Assembly: GCA_903927855.1 (NCBI GenBank)
Contig: CAIYOL010000135.1
Coordinates: 1-15,187 of the forward strand
Direction: 5' to 3'
Length of the DNA: 15,187 bases
Source of the DNA: an uncultured Planctomycetota bacterium
Lineage (GTDB): Bacteria; Planctomycetota; Phycisphaerae; Sedimentisphaerales; Anaerobacaceae
Shown here: positions 6,323 to 14,073 of the stretch, piece after piece
How positions within the stretch are numbered: the stretch's first letter is position 1
Layout of the letters: each line of letters begins with the position of its first letter
Position numbers and translations under genes: made by a program
Notes under the pieces: model-generated
What the model was told of the DNA's origin: nothing
The model's database searches: none
Seen by the model: the letters and a program-made list of their open reading frames with translations, nothing else

Positions 6323-9244
6323 CTATGTTGTGAGTGCATCATGCCATTCTCTTTTTATTCGCAGGAAGTCCCAAAGTTCGATATTATTTTCATGTCCCGC
6401 ACGTTTCGCATCATCAGAGAAAGTTGATGTTGTAGCCAAAATAGCCTTATCAGCTTTGTAACGATTTTTGACACCTGCCAATTCGTCAATTTTGTCTCGT
6501 CCCACGGGATGTTTCCACCGTTTGCATTGAATAATGACTTTTTCAGTTTCGTTGTTTGCAAACACGTCCACTCCATCATCATTTGTAAATCGGGTCGTAA
6601 ATGATTTATAGCCTTTGTGACGGAAAAGATTGGTGATTTCAAATTCGAATTGTCTTGCTTCTATTAATTTTATTTTCTTATTTAGCCCCACTAATTCATC
6701 TGTACTAAGTTTATTGCACTTTTCAAGAACTGCGATAACAGAAGGATGAGCGCAGCCACTAACATCTTGCAAATTTTGGATGATTTTTTTGCAAAGTAAA
6801 GAAGCGTTCTCTAATGCTCCTTCTTGTAAAAGAGCTTCAATTTTAGAAACCTGCTCAGAAGCCCAATGTTCCACTTTGACTTGTTCGGTGGTTTTCTCGC
6901 GCTTTTCAGTGGCAACTTGTTTGCTTACTTCAATGAGTTGAATAAAATCTATGGGATCTGGGATTGAAAAATCCTCTTCTTGTAGTTGAGCTTTAAATGT
7001 TTCCTCAAGTAGCTCTTTATCCTTGCTTTGTAGCCGAGCCAAAACTGTGTCATCAGGCTTCCTGCCCACAATCCAATGGAAAAATTTTTGAATTTCTGTT
7101 AATTCAGCCCAGGTAGTTCTGTTCTTACAGTATTGTTCGTGGTTAAAAGCCATCGATTTGATTTCTTCATTCGCTGCGCTGCCAGCAACTCTTGCAAAAT
7201 CATTGGCAGCATCCTCAAAATGTCCTTGCTGCTCCTTACATTTTCCAAGAAGAAAATAAGCCTCCCCAATCTCCTCGGCTTCCATTCGGTTTTTGAGCAT
7301 ATCCTTTAATTTCTTGATTGCGTTATCGTAATCCGACATATCATATAATACTTTTCCAAGAAGTAGATACGCCTTTGGACAAAGAGCGGAAAAACGGTAG
7401 ATGCTAATAACAGATTCCAACAAATTTTTAGCTGTGAGTCCATTGTTTGAATTTGTGCACTTTTGTGCTTCTTCAAAAAGCACACGAACCTCTTTTTCGT
7501 AATTTTCTTTTAATCTTTCAAGTTCTTCCTGTGATAAAACACGATGTAAATGCATTAACCTTCGTTCTTCTATTACAGTCCAAGCAAGTGAAGGTGATTT
7601 GATTACAAACTGCCCGGTATTCAAACCAGGAATAAACTGCGAGGCTGGTTCAAAGTCCAAATCAGCAGCACTTGCCCCTTGTTTAATCTTCTGACGTTCT
7701 CGTTCGGTTCTCAATTGGCCTACTGCCCACGTGCCACAATTGCCAAGAGCTCTGTGATCAATATCCCCCGGACTCTGAGTAGCAAATATGCAGCAAACTC
7801 CAAATGCACGACCCTGTCTCAAAAGTGAATTTAGAGCAGGTTTGGAAGGTGAGATAGCTACAGGAGGGAAAAAGGCTTCTCTGGAACCGCCACCACCTAT
7901 TTCGTCGATGTAGAAAATTAATTTTGGCTTATCCACACCTTTAAGTTGTTTCATCCAAAACCAAATAAGATATGCTATATAGCCGACAACATATGCTTGG
8001 TCTTGAAAGTTTAGATGTTTTATATTTATGATGGTAACAGGTGTCTTATTGCCATAGTTCTCTCGATTTGTTAGCTCCTCAATATTCAAAGGAAATCCCT
8101 GAAACCATAATTTTTGTGGACCGATCAATAAAGCATTTATAGCAGATGCAATTTCATCTCTGTCTTTTTGAGATATATATTTGTCAGTGTCCATTCCGCC
8201 AATCTGTTCTATACCAAGGTAGCCTAACTGTATTTCATCAAGGACTTGTTTTATACCACTGTAACCTCGCAGACTTTCTCCCTTATTCCAGAAATTTTTG
8301 ATAATTTCATAGATATATCCTCTGGCCTTATTAACTTTCTTCTTGTTGGTGAGGGACAGACGTGACACAAATGTCTCTGCCATAAAACCGATGACGGATT
8401 CAAAATCATCAGGGTCTTCTTCTTTTAGCTCTTCCAGATTTTCTGGCGGTTCAACAAATGCTGAAAGAGCAAGTCTAAAACCAGCGTTAGATCGTTGCGT
8501 AAAAACGTTTACTGCAACTTTCCTCTTAAAGTCATTAACATCTTTATCACTCAGACCCCAACGCAGGAGTTTCGTTTTATGTTCTTCAGCTACAATTGCA
8601 GCCTTAGCCTCTCTGCTTTCATTTTTGTCTGGTGTTACCCATGGTATTAATTCCGCTGCGTCTTCTCCAGAAAAAACTATCCCCATACTCGATATGTCAC
8701 CTTTGAGGTCGATGGCGATAACCGGAATACCCTCGCGCGCTGCTTCTTCAATAAAAATTTTGGCAAGAACTGTTTTACCGCTACCGATTTTACCGCAAAT
8801 AAATGCATGTTGCAATAAATCCTCCTCTTTTAACGCTACTACTTCCCCAGTCCGTATGAGTTCAAAAAACTCTGGCAAAAGCTTATTGCCCAAATACAAG
8901 CCTTGCTCGGGACGGCAGATTTTGACATTATCCATGTTTCCAGCTGGAGGTGGAGACTCTTTAGAAAAGGTAACACCAAAACTACAGGGGGCATCACTTT
9001 TCCCTTCTAAGTTTAACGATTTGATGTCTTCGTCTTTCAGTTCTCTCAACCAAGGATCCAGCCCGACAATCGTTCTGTCTTGCGTATTGATCCGTATAGA
9101 TAGTTTAAGACCATTGGGTTTTGAACAGATGCAAGTAATAGAGCCATGAACAATTAAATCCTTTGCTAATTCTTCAGGTATTCGCAAAAGGTCGCTTCTG
9201 CCTTTAACCAAAGAGATTAGATATGATTTACCGATAATGCTCAT
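6323..9244 (-). CDS. HerA/FtsK-type ATPase fused to TPR-like helices and a C-terminal Mrr-type restriction nuclease
   Basis: A 973-residue multidomain protein. Residues 1-110 are not recognised. Residues about 115-560 form a HerA/FtsK-like P-loop ATPase: Walker A GKIGSGKT (151-158), a second conserved strand IDLKGD (178-183), Walker B LIFYIDEIGG (442-451, D447 and E448), the ATQSP sensor segment (488-492) and the Arg-rich RTERER (512-517). Residues about 600-690 contain helix pairs of TPR type (AYLLLGKVLYDMSDYDNAI; AYFLLGKCKEQQGHFEDAA). Residues 710-860 are charged helices. Residues 864-965 form an Mrr-like PD-(D/E)xK domain: FEFEITNLFRHKGY, then GVD with D893, then IIQCKRW with Q906 and K908; the catalytic set looks intact. 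The ATG has AGGA 6 nt upstream and lies 12 nt after its partner gene. It is predicted cytosolic, an ATP-driven motor with DNA-cleaving potential. Function is inferred, probably defence. Confidence 0.85.
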   Translation of the reverse strand: MSIIGKSYLISLVKGRSDLLRIPEELAKDLIVHGSITCICSKPNGLKLSIRINTQDRTIVGLDPWLRELKDEDIKSLNLEGKSDAPCSFGVTFSKESPPPAGNMDNVKICRPEQGLYLGNKLLPEFFELIRTGEVVALKEEDLLQHAFICGKIGSGKTVLAKIFIEEAAREGIPVIAIDLKGDISSMGIVFSGEDAAELIPWVTPDKNESREAKAAIVAEEHKTKLLRWGLSDKDVNDFKRKVAVNVFTQRSNAGFRLALSAFVEPPENLEELKEEDPDDFESVIGFMAETFVSRLSLTNKKKVNKARGYIYEIIKNFWNKGESLRGYSGIKQVLDEIQLGYLGIEQIGGMDTDKYISQKDRDEIASAINALLIGPQKLWFQGFPLNIEELTNRENYGNKTPVTIINIKHLNFQDQAYVVGYIAYLIWFWMKQLKGVDKPKLIFYIDEIGGGGSREAFFPPVAISPSKPALNSLLRQGRAFGVCCIFATQSPGDIDHRALGNCGTWAVGQLRTERERQKIKQGASAADLDFEPASQFIPGLNTGQFVIKSPSLAWTVIEERRLMHLHRVLSQEELERLKENYEKEVRVLFEEAQKCTNSNNGLTAKNLLESVISIYRFSALCPKAYLLLGKVLYDMSDYDNAIKKLKDMLKNRMEAEEIGEAYFLLGKCKEQQGHFEDAANDFARVAGSAANEEIKSMAFNHEQYCKNRTTWAELTEIQKFFHWIVGRKPDDTVLARLQSKDKELLEETFKAQLQEEDFSIPDPIDFIQLIEVSKQVATEKREKTTEQVKVEHWASEQVSKIEALLQEGALENASLLCKKIIQNLQDVSGCAHPSVIAVLEKCNKLSTDELVGLNKKIKLIEARQFEFEITNLFRHKGYKSFTTRFTNDDGVDVFANNETEKVIIQCKRWKHPVGRDKIDELAGVKNRYKADKAILATTSTFSDDAKRAGHENNIELWDFLRIKREWHDALTT

Positions 9245-9256
9245 AACTTGTCCTAC

Positions 9257-11302
9257 TTAGATATATAGCCAAAACAATATAATGCCCCCGATTGTAAGAA
9301 GAAAAAACATAATTAGCAATATAGCTAAAAACAACTTGGATATGCCTGATTTTGCAGACGTTTCAGGGAGAGACCCCGAATCATCCACACTTTCCTTAAC
9401 GGTGGAAACAAATGTGTCCTCTTCACTGACTTGGGGTGGCTTTTTAAACCATTCTTCCAGTGCCCATGTCCCATCATCCAATCTTCTCAAGTGTTTATCG
9501 TCTGCTTTTAGGAATCCAGTAGCTTTTAACTTATCCGAGTCTACCTTTAGAAGATCAGCTAATTTAGCGCATATATCACTAAAACTAAGCGGACGTCCAA
9601 TTTTCTGAAGCAGTTTATAAACATAATCATTTTCTTCTATAAGTTGGACGATCTTCCATATATTTTCATCGGGAGATTCGGTAGGAATAACTTGGGGAGG
9701 GCCTACTGTAATTATTGGCTTTTCGCTCCCCCGACCAGTTAATTGCCATTTGCCTGAACCTACACATACAAAGACAGATGGTGAATAACGAGAAAGTGTT
9801 GCGTCTATACTACTAACAGAAACATTTCGGTGCGTAGCTATTTCTGTATAAATTTCACGATAGTGCATTGGTATTTTAAATTTTGCCAAAGTCACAATAA
9901 TACAATCTCGCAATGAACTGTGTTTCCAGTCCAAATCTTGCGGTTCGATGGATAGTAATTTTTCGAGCGATTTCTGCCATGTTGCAGTTATAGATAATCG
10001 TGCAGGCGCAAGACCTTCTAGCTTTAGATGTACCCTGTCAAATTCTGCAATAGCCTTTGCTGAATAAAAATCTTTAAGTCCTTCTATTCGCCCATCGTTA
10101 TCAGAATAAGGCATAATTTCGTCTACTTGGTCATATATTATGTGAACAGTATTATTCCCTTCCATATAGTTGGATATTCTCTTTGGCACAATAATTATGC
10201 CCTTGTCAATCCAGTCTTCTCTAATAGTTACAGTCGATTGCGCCTTTCCATCTGCATCATGTTTATTAGATATTGGATAAACCCGAATTGGGCCTCCTCT
10301 TTGCTCAGGTTGCCCGAACTTAACTTTAAATTCTTTTTCATCGGAGAGTTTGGCCAATTCATCTGAAAATTCTTTGCCGGAAAGTACCTGTTTCAAAGCA
10401 TCATAAACAGCTTCTATATAATGGTCGTATGGAAAAGAGAAGACAACTATATCAACACAACCATGATAGAATAAAAGATTGTCTAAGTCAGGTAATATGC
10501 AAAGATGTCCATCTTGAAGAGTTTTCTTGCTAATAGTTGTATTGACATCCCCAGATGGTTTTGGTAAATCCCACCTTGCAACTGAATCGGGAATTAAAAC
10601 AAATCTTCTATCGCAATTCAAAAAATAGTTTAGGCTAAATCCCAAACGGCTATTCGAAAGCCCCTTGTTGTCTTCTGTTTGCAACTTTCCAAGGATTTCA
10701 CTCATTGACAACTGGCATTTTGCCTTTGCAATAATTTTTCTGACTTCAACAAGTTTATCGGAGATATTTGGTATTAATAATTCCGTTAGAAACCAGTGTT
10801 GCTGAAAGGCGACAAACCGCTTATCGTTTGAAATCACAGTTAATATTTTTGGAATGACTTCATTCTCGTCTTTTTCTTCAATTATTTGCAAAGATACAAC
10901 TCCTGGTCCTGCGTATTCTGTGCCTTGATAGTTGCTAATATATCTTTTATATTGACCACCTCTTAAAGTTGCGTCCTGACTCAATAAAACTACGTATAAC
11001 TCATCATAAGAGAATCCATCAGAAAACATGCAATTTCTTGATACTTCAGTTACTTGAGCTAGAAAAACCCCACTTGGGATTGAAAGTGAACGTAAAGTAA
11101 TTACATCTCCTTTGTGATACTGTTTACGTCTATCATACGGAAGATAACCGGTTTTTCTCCAATAATGTAAGCTTAAGTATAATCGCGCAAGTTCATTGAT
11201 AGTTTTAGGTTCGGGCCCTTTTAACCACTCTTTTATCAACAGGTCTAGTTCTTCCAGCCCGAAAGTTAGATCAGCAAGGTTTATGTGAAAGTTATCTTCC
11301 AT
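9257..11302 (-). CDS. Tail-anchored protein with HARE-HTH-like winged-helix domains, partner of the HerA-Mrr fusion
   Basis: A protein of 681 residues from the ATG at 11302; the open frame runs further up to a TTG at 11464, but that extension covers a consensus promoter and an inverted repeat, so the ATG is preferred although it lacks a clear ribosome-binding site. Residues 1-180 and 250-450 are not recognised. Around 463-523, PMHYREIYTEIA followed by a short helix-turn and FVCVGSGKWQLTG fits the HARE-HTH winged helix. About 561-618 (GRPLSFSDICAKLA ... DGTWALEEW) looks like a second, and about 186-246 (LSMSEILGKL ... RFVLIP ... W) a possible third. The last 25 residues (LFLAILLIMFFLLTIGGIIL and on) are one C-terminal membrane helix, suggesting a tail anchor with a cytosolic body. 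HARE-HTH domains are known with restriction and DNA-modification enzymes, fitting the nuclease encoded next. Confidence 0.75.
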   Translation of the reverse strand: MEDNFHINLADLTFGLEELDLLIKEWLKGPEPKTINELARLYLSLHYWRKTGYLPYDRRKQYHKGDVITLRSLSIPSGVFLAQVTEVSRNCMFSDGFSYDELYVVLLSQDATLRGGQYKRYISNYQGTEYAGPGVVSLQIIEEKDENEVIPKILTVISNDKRFVAFQQHWFLTELLIPNISDKLVEVRKIIAKAKCQLSMSEILGKLQTEDNKGLSNSRLGFSLNYFLNCDRRFVLIPDSVARWDLPKPSGDVNTTISKKTLQDGHLCILPDLDNLLFYHGCVDIVVFSFPYDHYIEAVYDALKQVLSGKEFSDELAKLSDEKEFKVKFGQPEQRGGPIRVYPISNKHDADGKAQSTVTIREDWIDKGIIIVPKRISNYMEGNNTVHIIYDQVDEIMPYSDNDGRIEGLKDFYSAKAIAEFDRVHLKLEGLAPARLSITATWQKSLEKLLSIEPQDLDWKHSSLRDCIIVTLAKFKIPMHYREIYTEIATHRNVSVSSIDATLSRYSPSVFVCVGSGKWQLTGRGSEKPIITVGPPQVIPTESPDENIWKIVQLIEENDYVYKLLQKIGRPLSFSDICAKLADLLKVDSDKLKATGFLKADDKHLRRLDDGTWALEEWFKKPPQVSEEDTFVSTVKESVDDSGSLPETSAKSGISKLFLAILLIMFFLLTIGGIILFWLYI

Positions 11303-11372
11303 AACTAATCTGATAAAAATTAGCCAGGCAATTTCTCCGCCATTGGTATAAATCCCCGAGTATTTCGGGTAA

Positions 11373-11401
11373 ATTATATTGCAGGTATTGTATTGGGTCC
11401 A
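11373..11401 (-). promoter_or_regulatory. Predicted promoter of the winged-helix/HerA-Mrr cassette
   Basis: On the minus strand, TGGACC (11396-11401, four of six consensus bases) is followed after exactly 17 nt by a perfect TATAAT (11373-11378). Transcription would begin near 11366, leaving about 64 nt of leader before the ATG at 11302. This placement is the main reason for rejecting the longer reading of that gene. Confidence 0.6.
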
Positions 11402-11423
11402 CGACAGAAAAGCAATAACTGGG

Positions 11424-11488
11424 TCCCAGATAACGGCATTCTGGGATCTACGCTGCGCTCGCAAAGACCCCCGGCACAGGTCCGGGGG
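11424..11488. repeat. Two inverted repeats between the cassette and the aconitase operon
   Basis: TCCCAGA (11424-11430) pairs with TCTGGGA (11440-11446) across 9 nt, and CCCCCGG (11468-11474) pairs with CCGGGGG (11482-11488) across 7 nt. The stretch between them, with CTACGCTGCGCTCGC, is typical of dispersed intergenic repeats. Neither stem has a T-tract, so they are unlikely to be standard terminators. They lie between divergent promoters and mark the edge of the AT-richer cassette. Confidence 0.5.
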
Positions 11489-11504
11489 CTAAACGAAAAG
11501 CGGA

Positions 11505-11533
11505 TTGACGATAAAGAGAGGCGATGATAGACT
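11505..11533 (+). promoter_or_regulatory. Predicted sigma70-type promoter of the aconitase operon
   Basis: TTGACG (11505-11510, five of six) and TAGACT (11528-11533, four of six) are separated by 17 nt. The inferred start near 11540 leaves a short leader of about 23 nt containing the GGAG ribosome-binding site (11552-11555). Confidence 0.5.
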
Positions 11534-11562
11534 AACCACTTTAAGTTTTACGGAGAGTAGAA

Positions 11563-13539
11563 TTGAAGCAGACGCTTGTCTATAAGATATTGGCTGGGCA
11601 TTTAGTTGAGGGCAAGATTGCCAGCGGCGAGGAAATCGGCATTCGGATTGACCAGACGCTTACGCAGGACGCTACGGGGACGACGGCGTTTCTGCTGTTC
11701 GAGTCGATGGGAGCAGGCAGAGTCAAGACGGCCCTTTCGGTAAGTTATGTCGACCACAATATAGCAGGGTTCGGGCCTGAAAACCAAACGGACCATATAT
11801 ATCTTCAAACGGCGGCGGCCAAGGCGGGAGTTTATCATTCGCGGGCGGGCAACGGCATCTGTCACCAGGTGCATTTGGAGCGGTTCGCTAAGCCAGGCGC
11901 GACACTATTGGGGAGCGATTCGCATACGCCGACGGCGGGCGGGATAGGTGCATTATCAATCGGTGCGGGCGGGCTGGACGTGGCGGTGGCGATGGGAGGC
12001 GGGCCTTTTTATCTTACGTGTCCGAAGGTGCTCGGGGTGAAACTTACAGGGAAACTGGCTGACTGGGTGGCGGCGAAGGACGTTATATTTAAACTATTGA
12101 GTGAACTTTCGACAAAAGGCAACGTCGGGTGGGTGGCAGAATATTTCGGGGAAGGCGCATCGGGATTGACTGTGCCGCAACGCGCGACGATAACAAATAT
12201 GGGAGCGGAGCTTGGCGTAACGACGAGCATATTCGGAAGCGATGAGCAAACGAGAAAATTCTTAGCGGCCCAAAAAAGAGAAAAAGACTATCAGCCGATG
12301 GCGGCGGACGAGGATGCCGAGTATGACCGCGTCATTGAGATAAATCTTGGCAAGCTTAAGCCGATGGCGGCGTGTCCATCTTCGCCTGACAATGTAAAGA
12401 CAGTCGCGGAAATAGCAGGGATTCAAACGGGGCAGGTTATAATCGGGAGCTGCACAAACTCGAGCTTTTCCGATTTGATGATGGTCGCAAAGGTATTGAA
12501 GGGCAGACGCATAAACAATATGGTCGAATTTTCGATTGCGCCGGGCAGCAGAGAAGCGCTGAATATGCTGGCGGAGAATGGGGCGCTATCGGATATTATT
12601 TCAGCGGGCGCCCGCGTACTGGAATCGGGGTGCGGGCCTTGCATTGGTCAGGGTCTTTCGCCGGCGGAAGAAGTGGTGAGTTTGAGGACGTTCAACAGGA
12701 ATTTTTTGGGGCGGAGCGGGACGCCCAGCGACCAGGTTTATTTAGTCAGTCCCGAAACGGCGGTGGCATCGGTTTTGACGGGGCGGATTACTGACCCGCG
12801 AGAACTGCCTAAACTTTTCGGGATAGAATATCCTAAGATAGAGATGCCGGGGGAATTTGTGATTAACGATAATATGATAGAGAAGCCCCTGAGCGAAAAA
12901 GAAGCGGCGAAAGCGGAGGTCATACGCGGGCCGACGATTGTTGTGCCGGAGGCGCCGACGAGGCTACCGGACAAATTACAGGGGCAGGTACTAATTAAGT
13001 GCGGGGACAAGATAACGACCGACCATATTATGCCTGCGGGGCGATTTCTGAAGCTGCGTTCGAATGTGCCGGAATATGCAAAGGTGGTCTTCCACTGTTT
13101 CAACGAAAAAGATAAACCGACGTTTGCCGAGCGGGCGCTGGAATTGAAAAAGAAGGGGACAGCCGGCGTTATTGTGGCGGGCGAGAGTTATGGGCAGGGG
13201 TCGTCGAGAGAGCACGCTGCGCTTTGCCCGATGTATTTGGGGGTTCGCGCGGTGATTGCAAAAAGCATCGAGCGAATACACAGGGCGAACCTGATTAACT
13301 TCTGCATTGTGCCGATAGTGTTTGTTCAGCCGGGAGACTACGAAAGAGTCAAACTCGGCGACAGGCTGCAAATCGACGGGTTGCTGAAAGCAATTGAGGG
13401 CAGCGATGAAGTTGTGATTGCCGACAAGACAAGCTCGTTTGAATTTTCCGGCAGACTGGAACTTTCCGACAGGGACAGAAGAATTTTGCTCTCAGCGGGA
13501 TTGTTAAACTACACCCGCAGCAAAGCAAATGAAAGATAA
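11563..13539 (+). CDS. Aconitate hydratase, short Aquifex-type
   Basis: Interconverts citrate and isocitrate through cis-aconitate in the TCA cycle using a 4Fe-4S cluster. The 658 residues match the short Aquifex-type aconitases, which carry both the three-domain core and the swivel domain in one chain; a LeuC-only protein would be near 420-470. Seen in order: QDATGT (35-40), GSDSHTPTAGG (117-127), GSCTNSS (295-301) with cluster ligand C297, SGCGPCIGQG (355-364) with C357 and C360, then the swivel domain with GDKITTDHIMPAG (481-493) and the substrate loop GESYGQGSSREHAA (540-553). All three cluster cysteines are present. The start is TTG, preferred because GGAG lies 7 nt upstream and no in-frame ATG is nearby. 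It is first in an operon and overlaps the next gene by 11 nt. Homoaconitase or isopropylmalate dehydratase activity is a less likely alternative. Confidence 0.88.
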   Translation: MKQTLVYKILAGHLVEGKIASGEEIGIRIDQTLTQDATGTTAFLLFESMGAGRVKTALSVSYVDHNIAGFGPENQTDHIYLQTAAAKAGVYHSRAGNGICHQVHLERFAKPGATLLGSDSHTPTAGGIGALSIGAGGLDVAVAMGGGPFYLTCPKVLGVKLTGKLADWVAAKDVIFKLLSELSTKGNVGWVAEYFGEGASGLTVPQRATITNMGAELGVTTSIFGSDEQTRKFLAAQKREKDYQPMAADEDAEYDRVIEINLGKLKPMAACPSSPDNVKTVAEIAGIQTGQVIIGSCTNSSFSDLMMVAKVLKGRRINNMVEFSIAPGSREALNMLAENGALSDIISAGARVLESGCGPCIGQGLSPAEEVVSLRTFNRNFLGRSGTPSDQVYLVSPETAVASVLTGRITDPRELPKLFGIEYPKIEMPGEFVINDNMIEKPLSEKEAAKAEVIRGPTIVVPEAPTRLPDKLQGQVLIKCGDKITTDHIMPAGRFLKLRSNVPEYAKVVFHCFNEKDKPTFAERALELKKKGTAGVIVAGESYGQGSSREHAALCPMYLGVRAVIAKSIERIHRANLINFCIVPIVFVQPGDYERVKLGDRLQIDGLLKAIEGSDEVVIADKTSSFEFSGRLELSDRDRRILLSAGLLNYTRSKANER

Positions 13540-14050
13540 GACAGTAACCATCTTCGGCACGGCCAATGCGAAGTCCGGCGATGCGGCTTACGAATTGGCA
13601 TACGAAACCGGCAAATTGCTGGCGCGGGCGGGGTTTACGATAGCCAACGGCGGGTACGGCGGTACGATGTTAGCGGCGGCCAAAGGAGCAACTGAAGCGG
13701 GCGGGGAAACGATTGGCGTTACCTGCTCGGCTTTTAAGGGCAGCAAGGCCAACGAATATGTAAGCCGCGAGATTGTTACCGAATCGCTGGATGAACGGTT
13801 AGATACTTTGATAAAACTGGGGCAGGGGTACGTTGTGCTGCCGGGCGGAACAGGGACGCTGCTGGAACTGGCGAAGGTTTGGGAATTGAAAAACAAAGGC
13901 TTTATCAAAGAAGATAAACCGATTATACTGGTGGGCGGATTTTGGAAGCCGCTGGTTGATTTAATCGCAACTGAAGACCCGGACAGCAGCCGATACATCC
14001 GGCCGGCAGATGGGCCGGAGCAGGTTGTAGAATTGATTGTTGATTATTGA
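13529..14050 (+). CDS. LOG-family (lysine decarboxylase-like) nucleotide phosphoribohydrolase-like protein
   Basis: A 173-residue Rossmann-like protein of the LOG/TIGR00725 group. Members cleave the base from nucleoside 5'-monophosphates (cytokinin activation in plants, nucleotide clean-up in bacteria); the old name lysine decarboxylase is misleading. Seen: NGGYGGTMLAAAKGA (40-54), the glycine-rich nucleotide loop, and PGGTGTLLE (105-113), the family signature with its catalytic glutamate. The arginine usually just ahead of this signature may be R90 in DERLDTL. The ATG is inside the end of the aconitase gene (11-nt overlap), so translation is probably coupled. Substrate cannot be decided from sequence alone. 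Confidence 0.85.
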   Translation: MKDKTVTIFGTANAKSGDAAYELAYETGKLLARAGFTIANGGYGGTMLAAAKGATEAGGETIGVTCSAFKGSKANEYVSREIVTESLDERLDTLIKLGQGYVVLPGGTGTLLELAKVWELKNKGFIKEDKPIILVGGFWKPLVDLIATEDPDSSRYIRPADGPEQVVELIVDY

Positions 14051-14073
14051 TTGGTTCGACGGGCTCACCATAT

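Noticed and set aside
8343..9149. A 268-residue plus-strand ORF opposite the ATPase domain
   Set aside because: Ser-rich shadow of the ATPase reading frame, which has intact Walker motifs.
11563..13539. LeuC/3-isopropylmalate dehydratase large subunit
   Set aside because: The protein also contains the swivel domain in the same chain and has Aquifex-type aconitase length, while LeuC relies on a separate LeuD.
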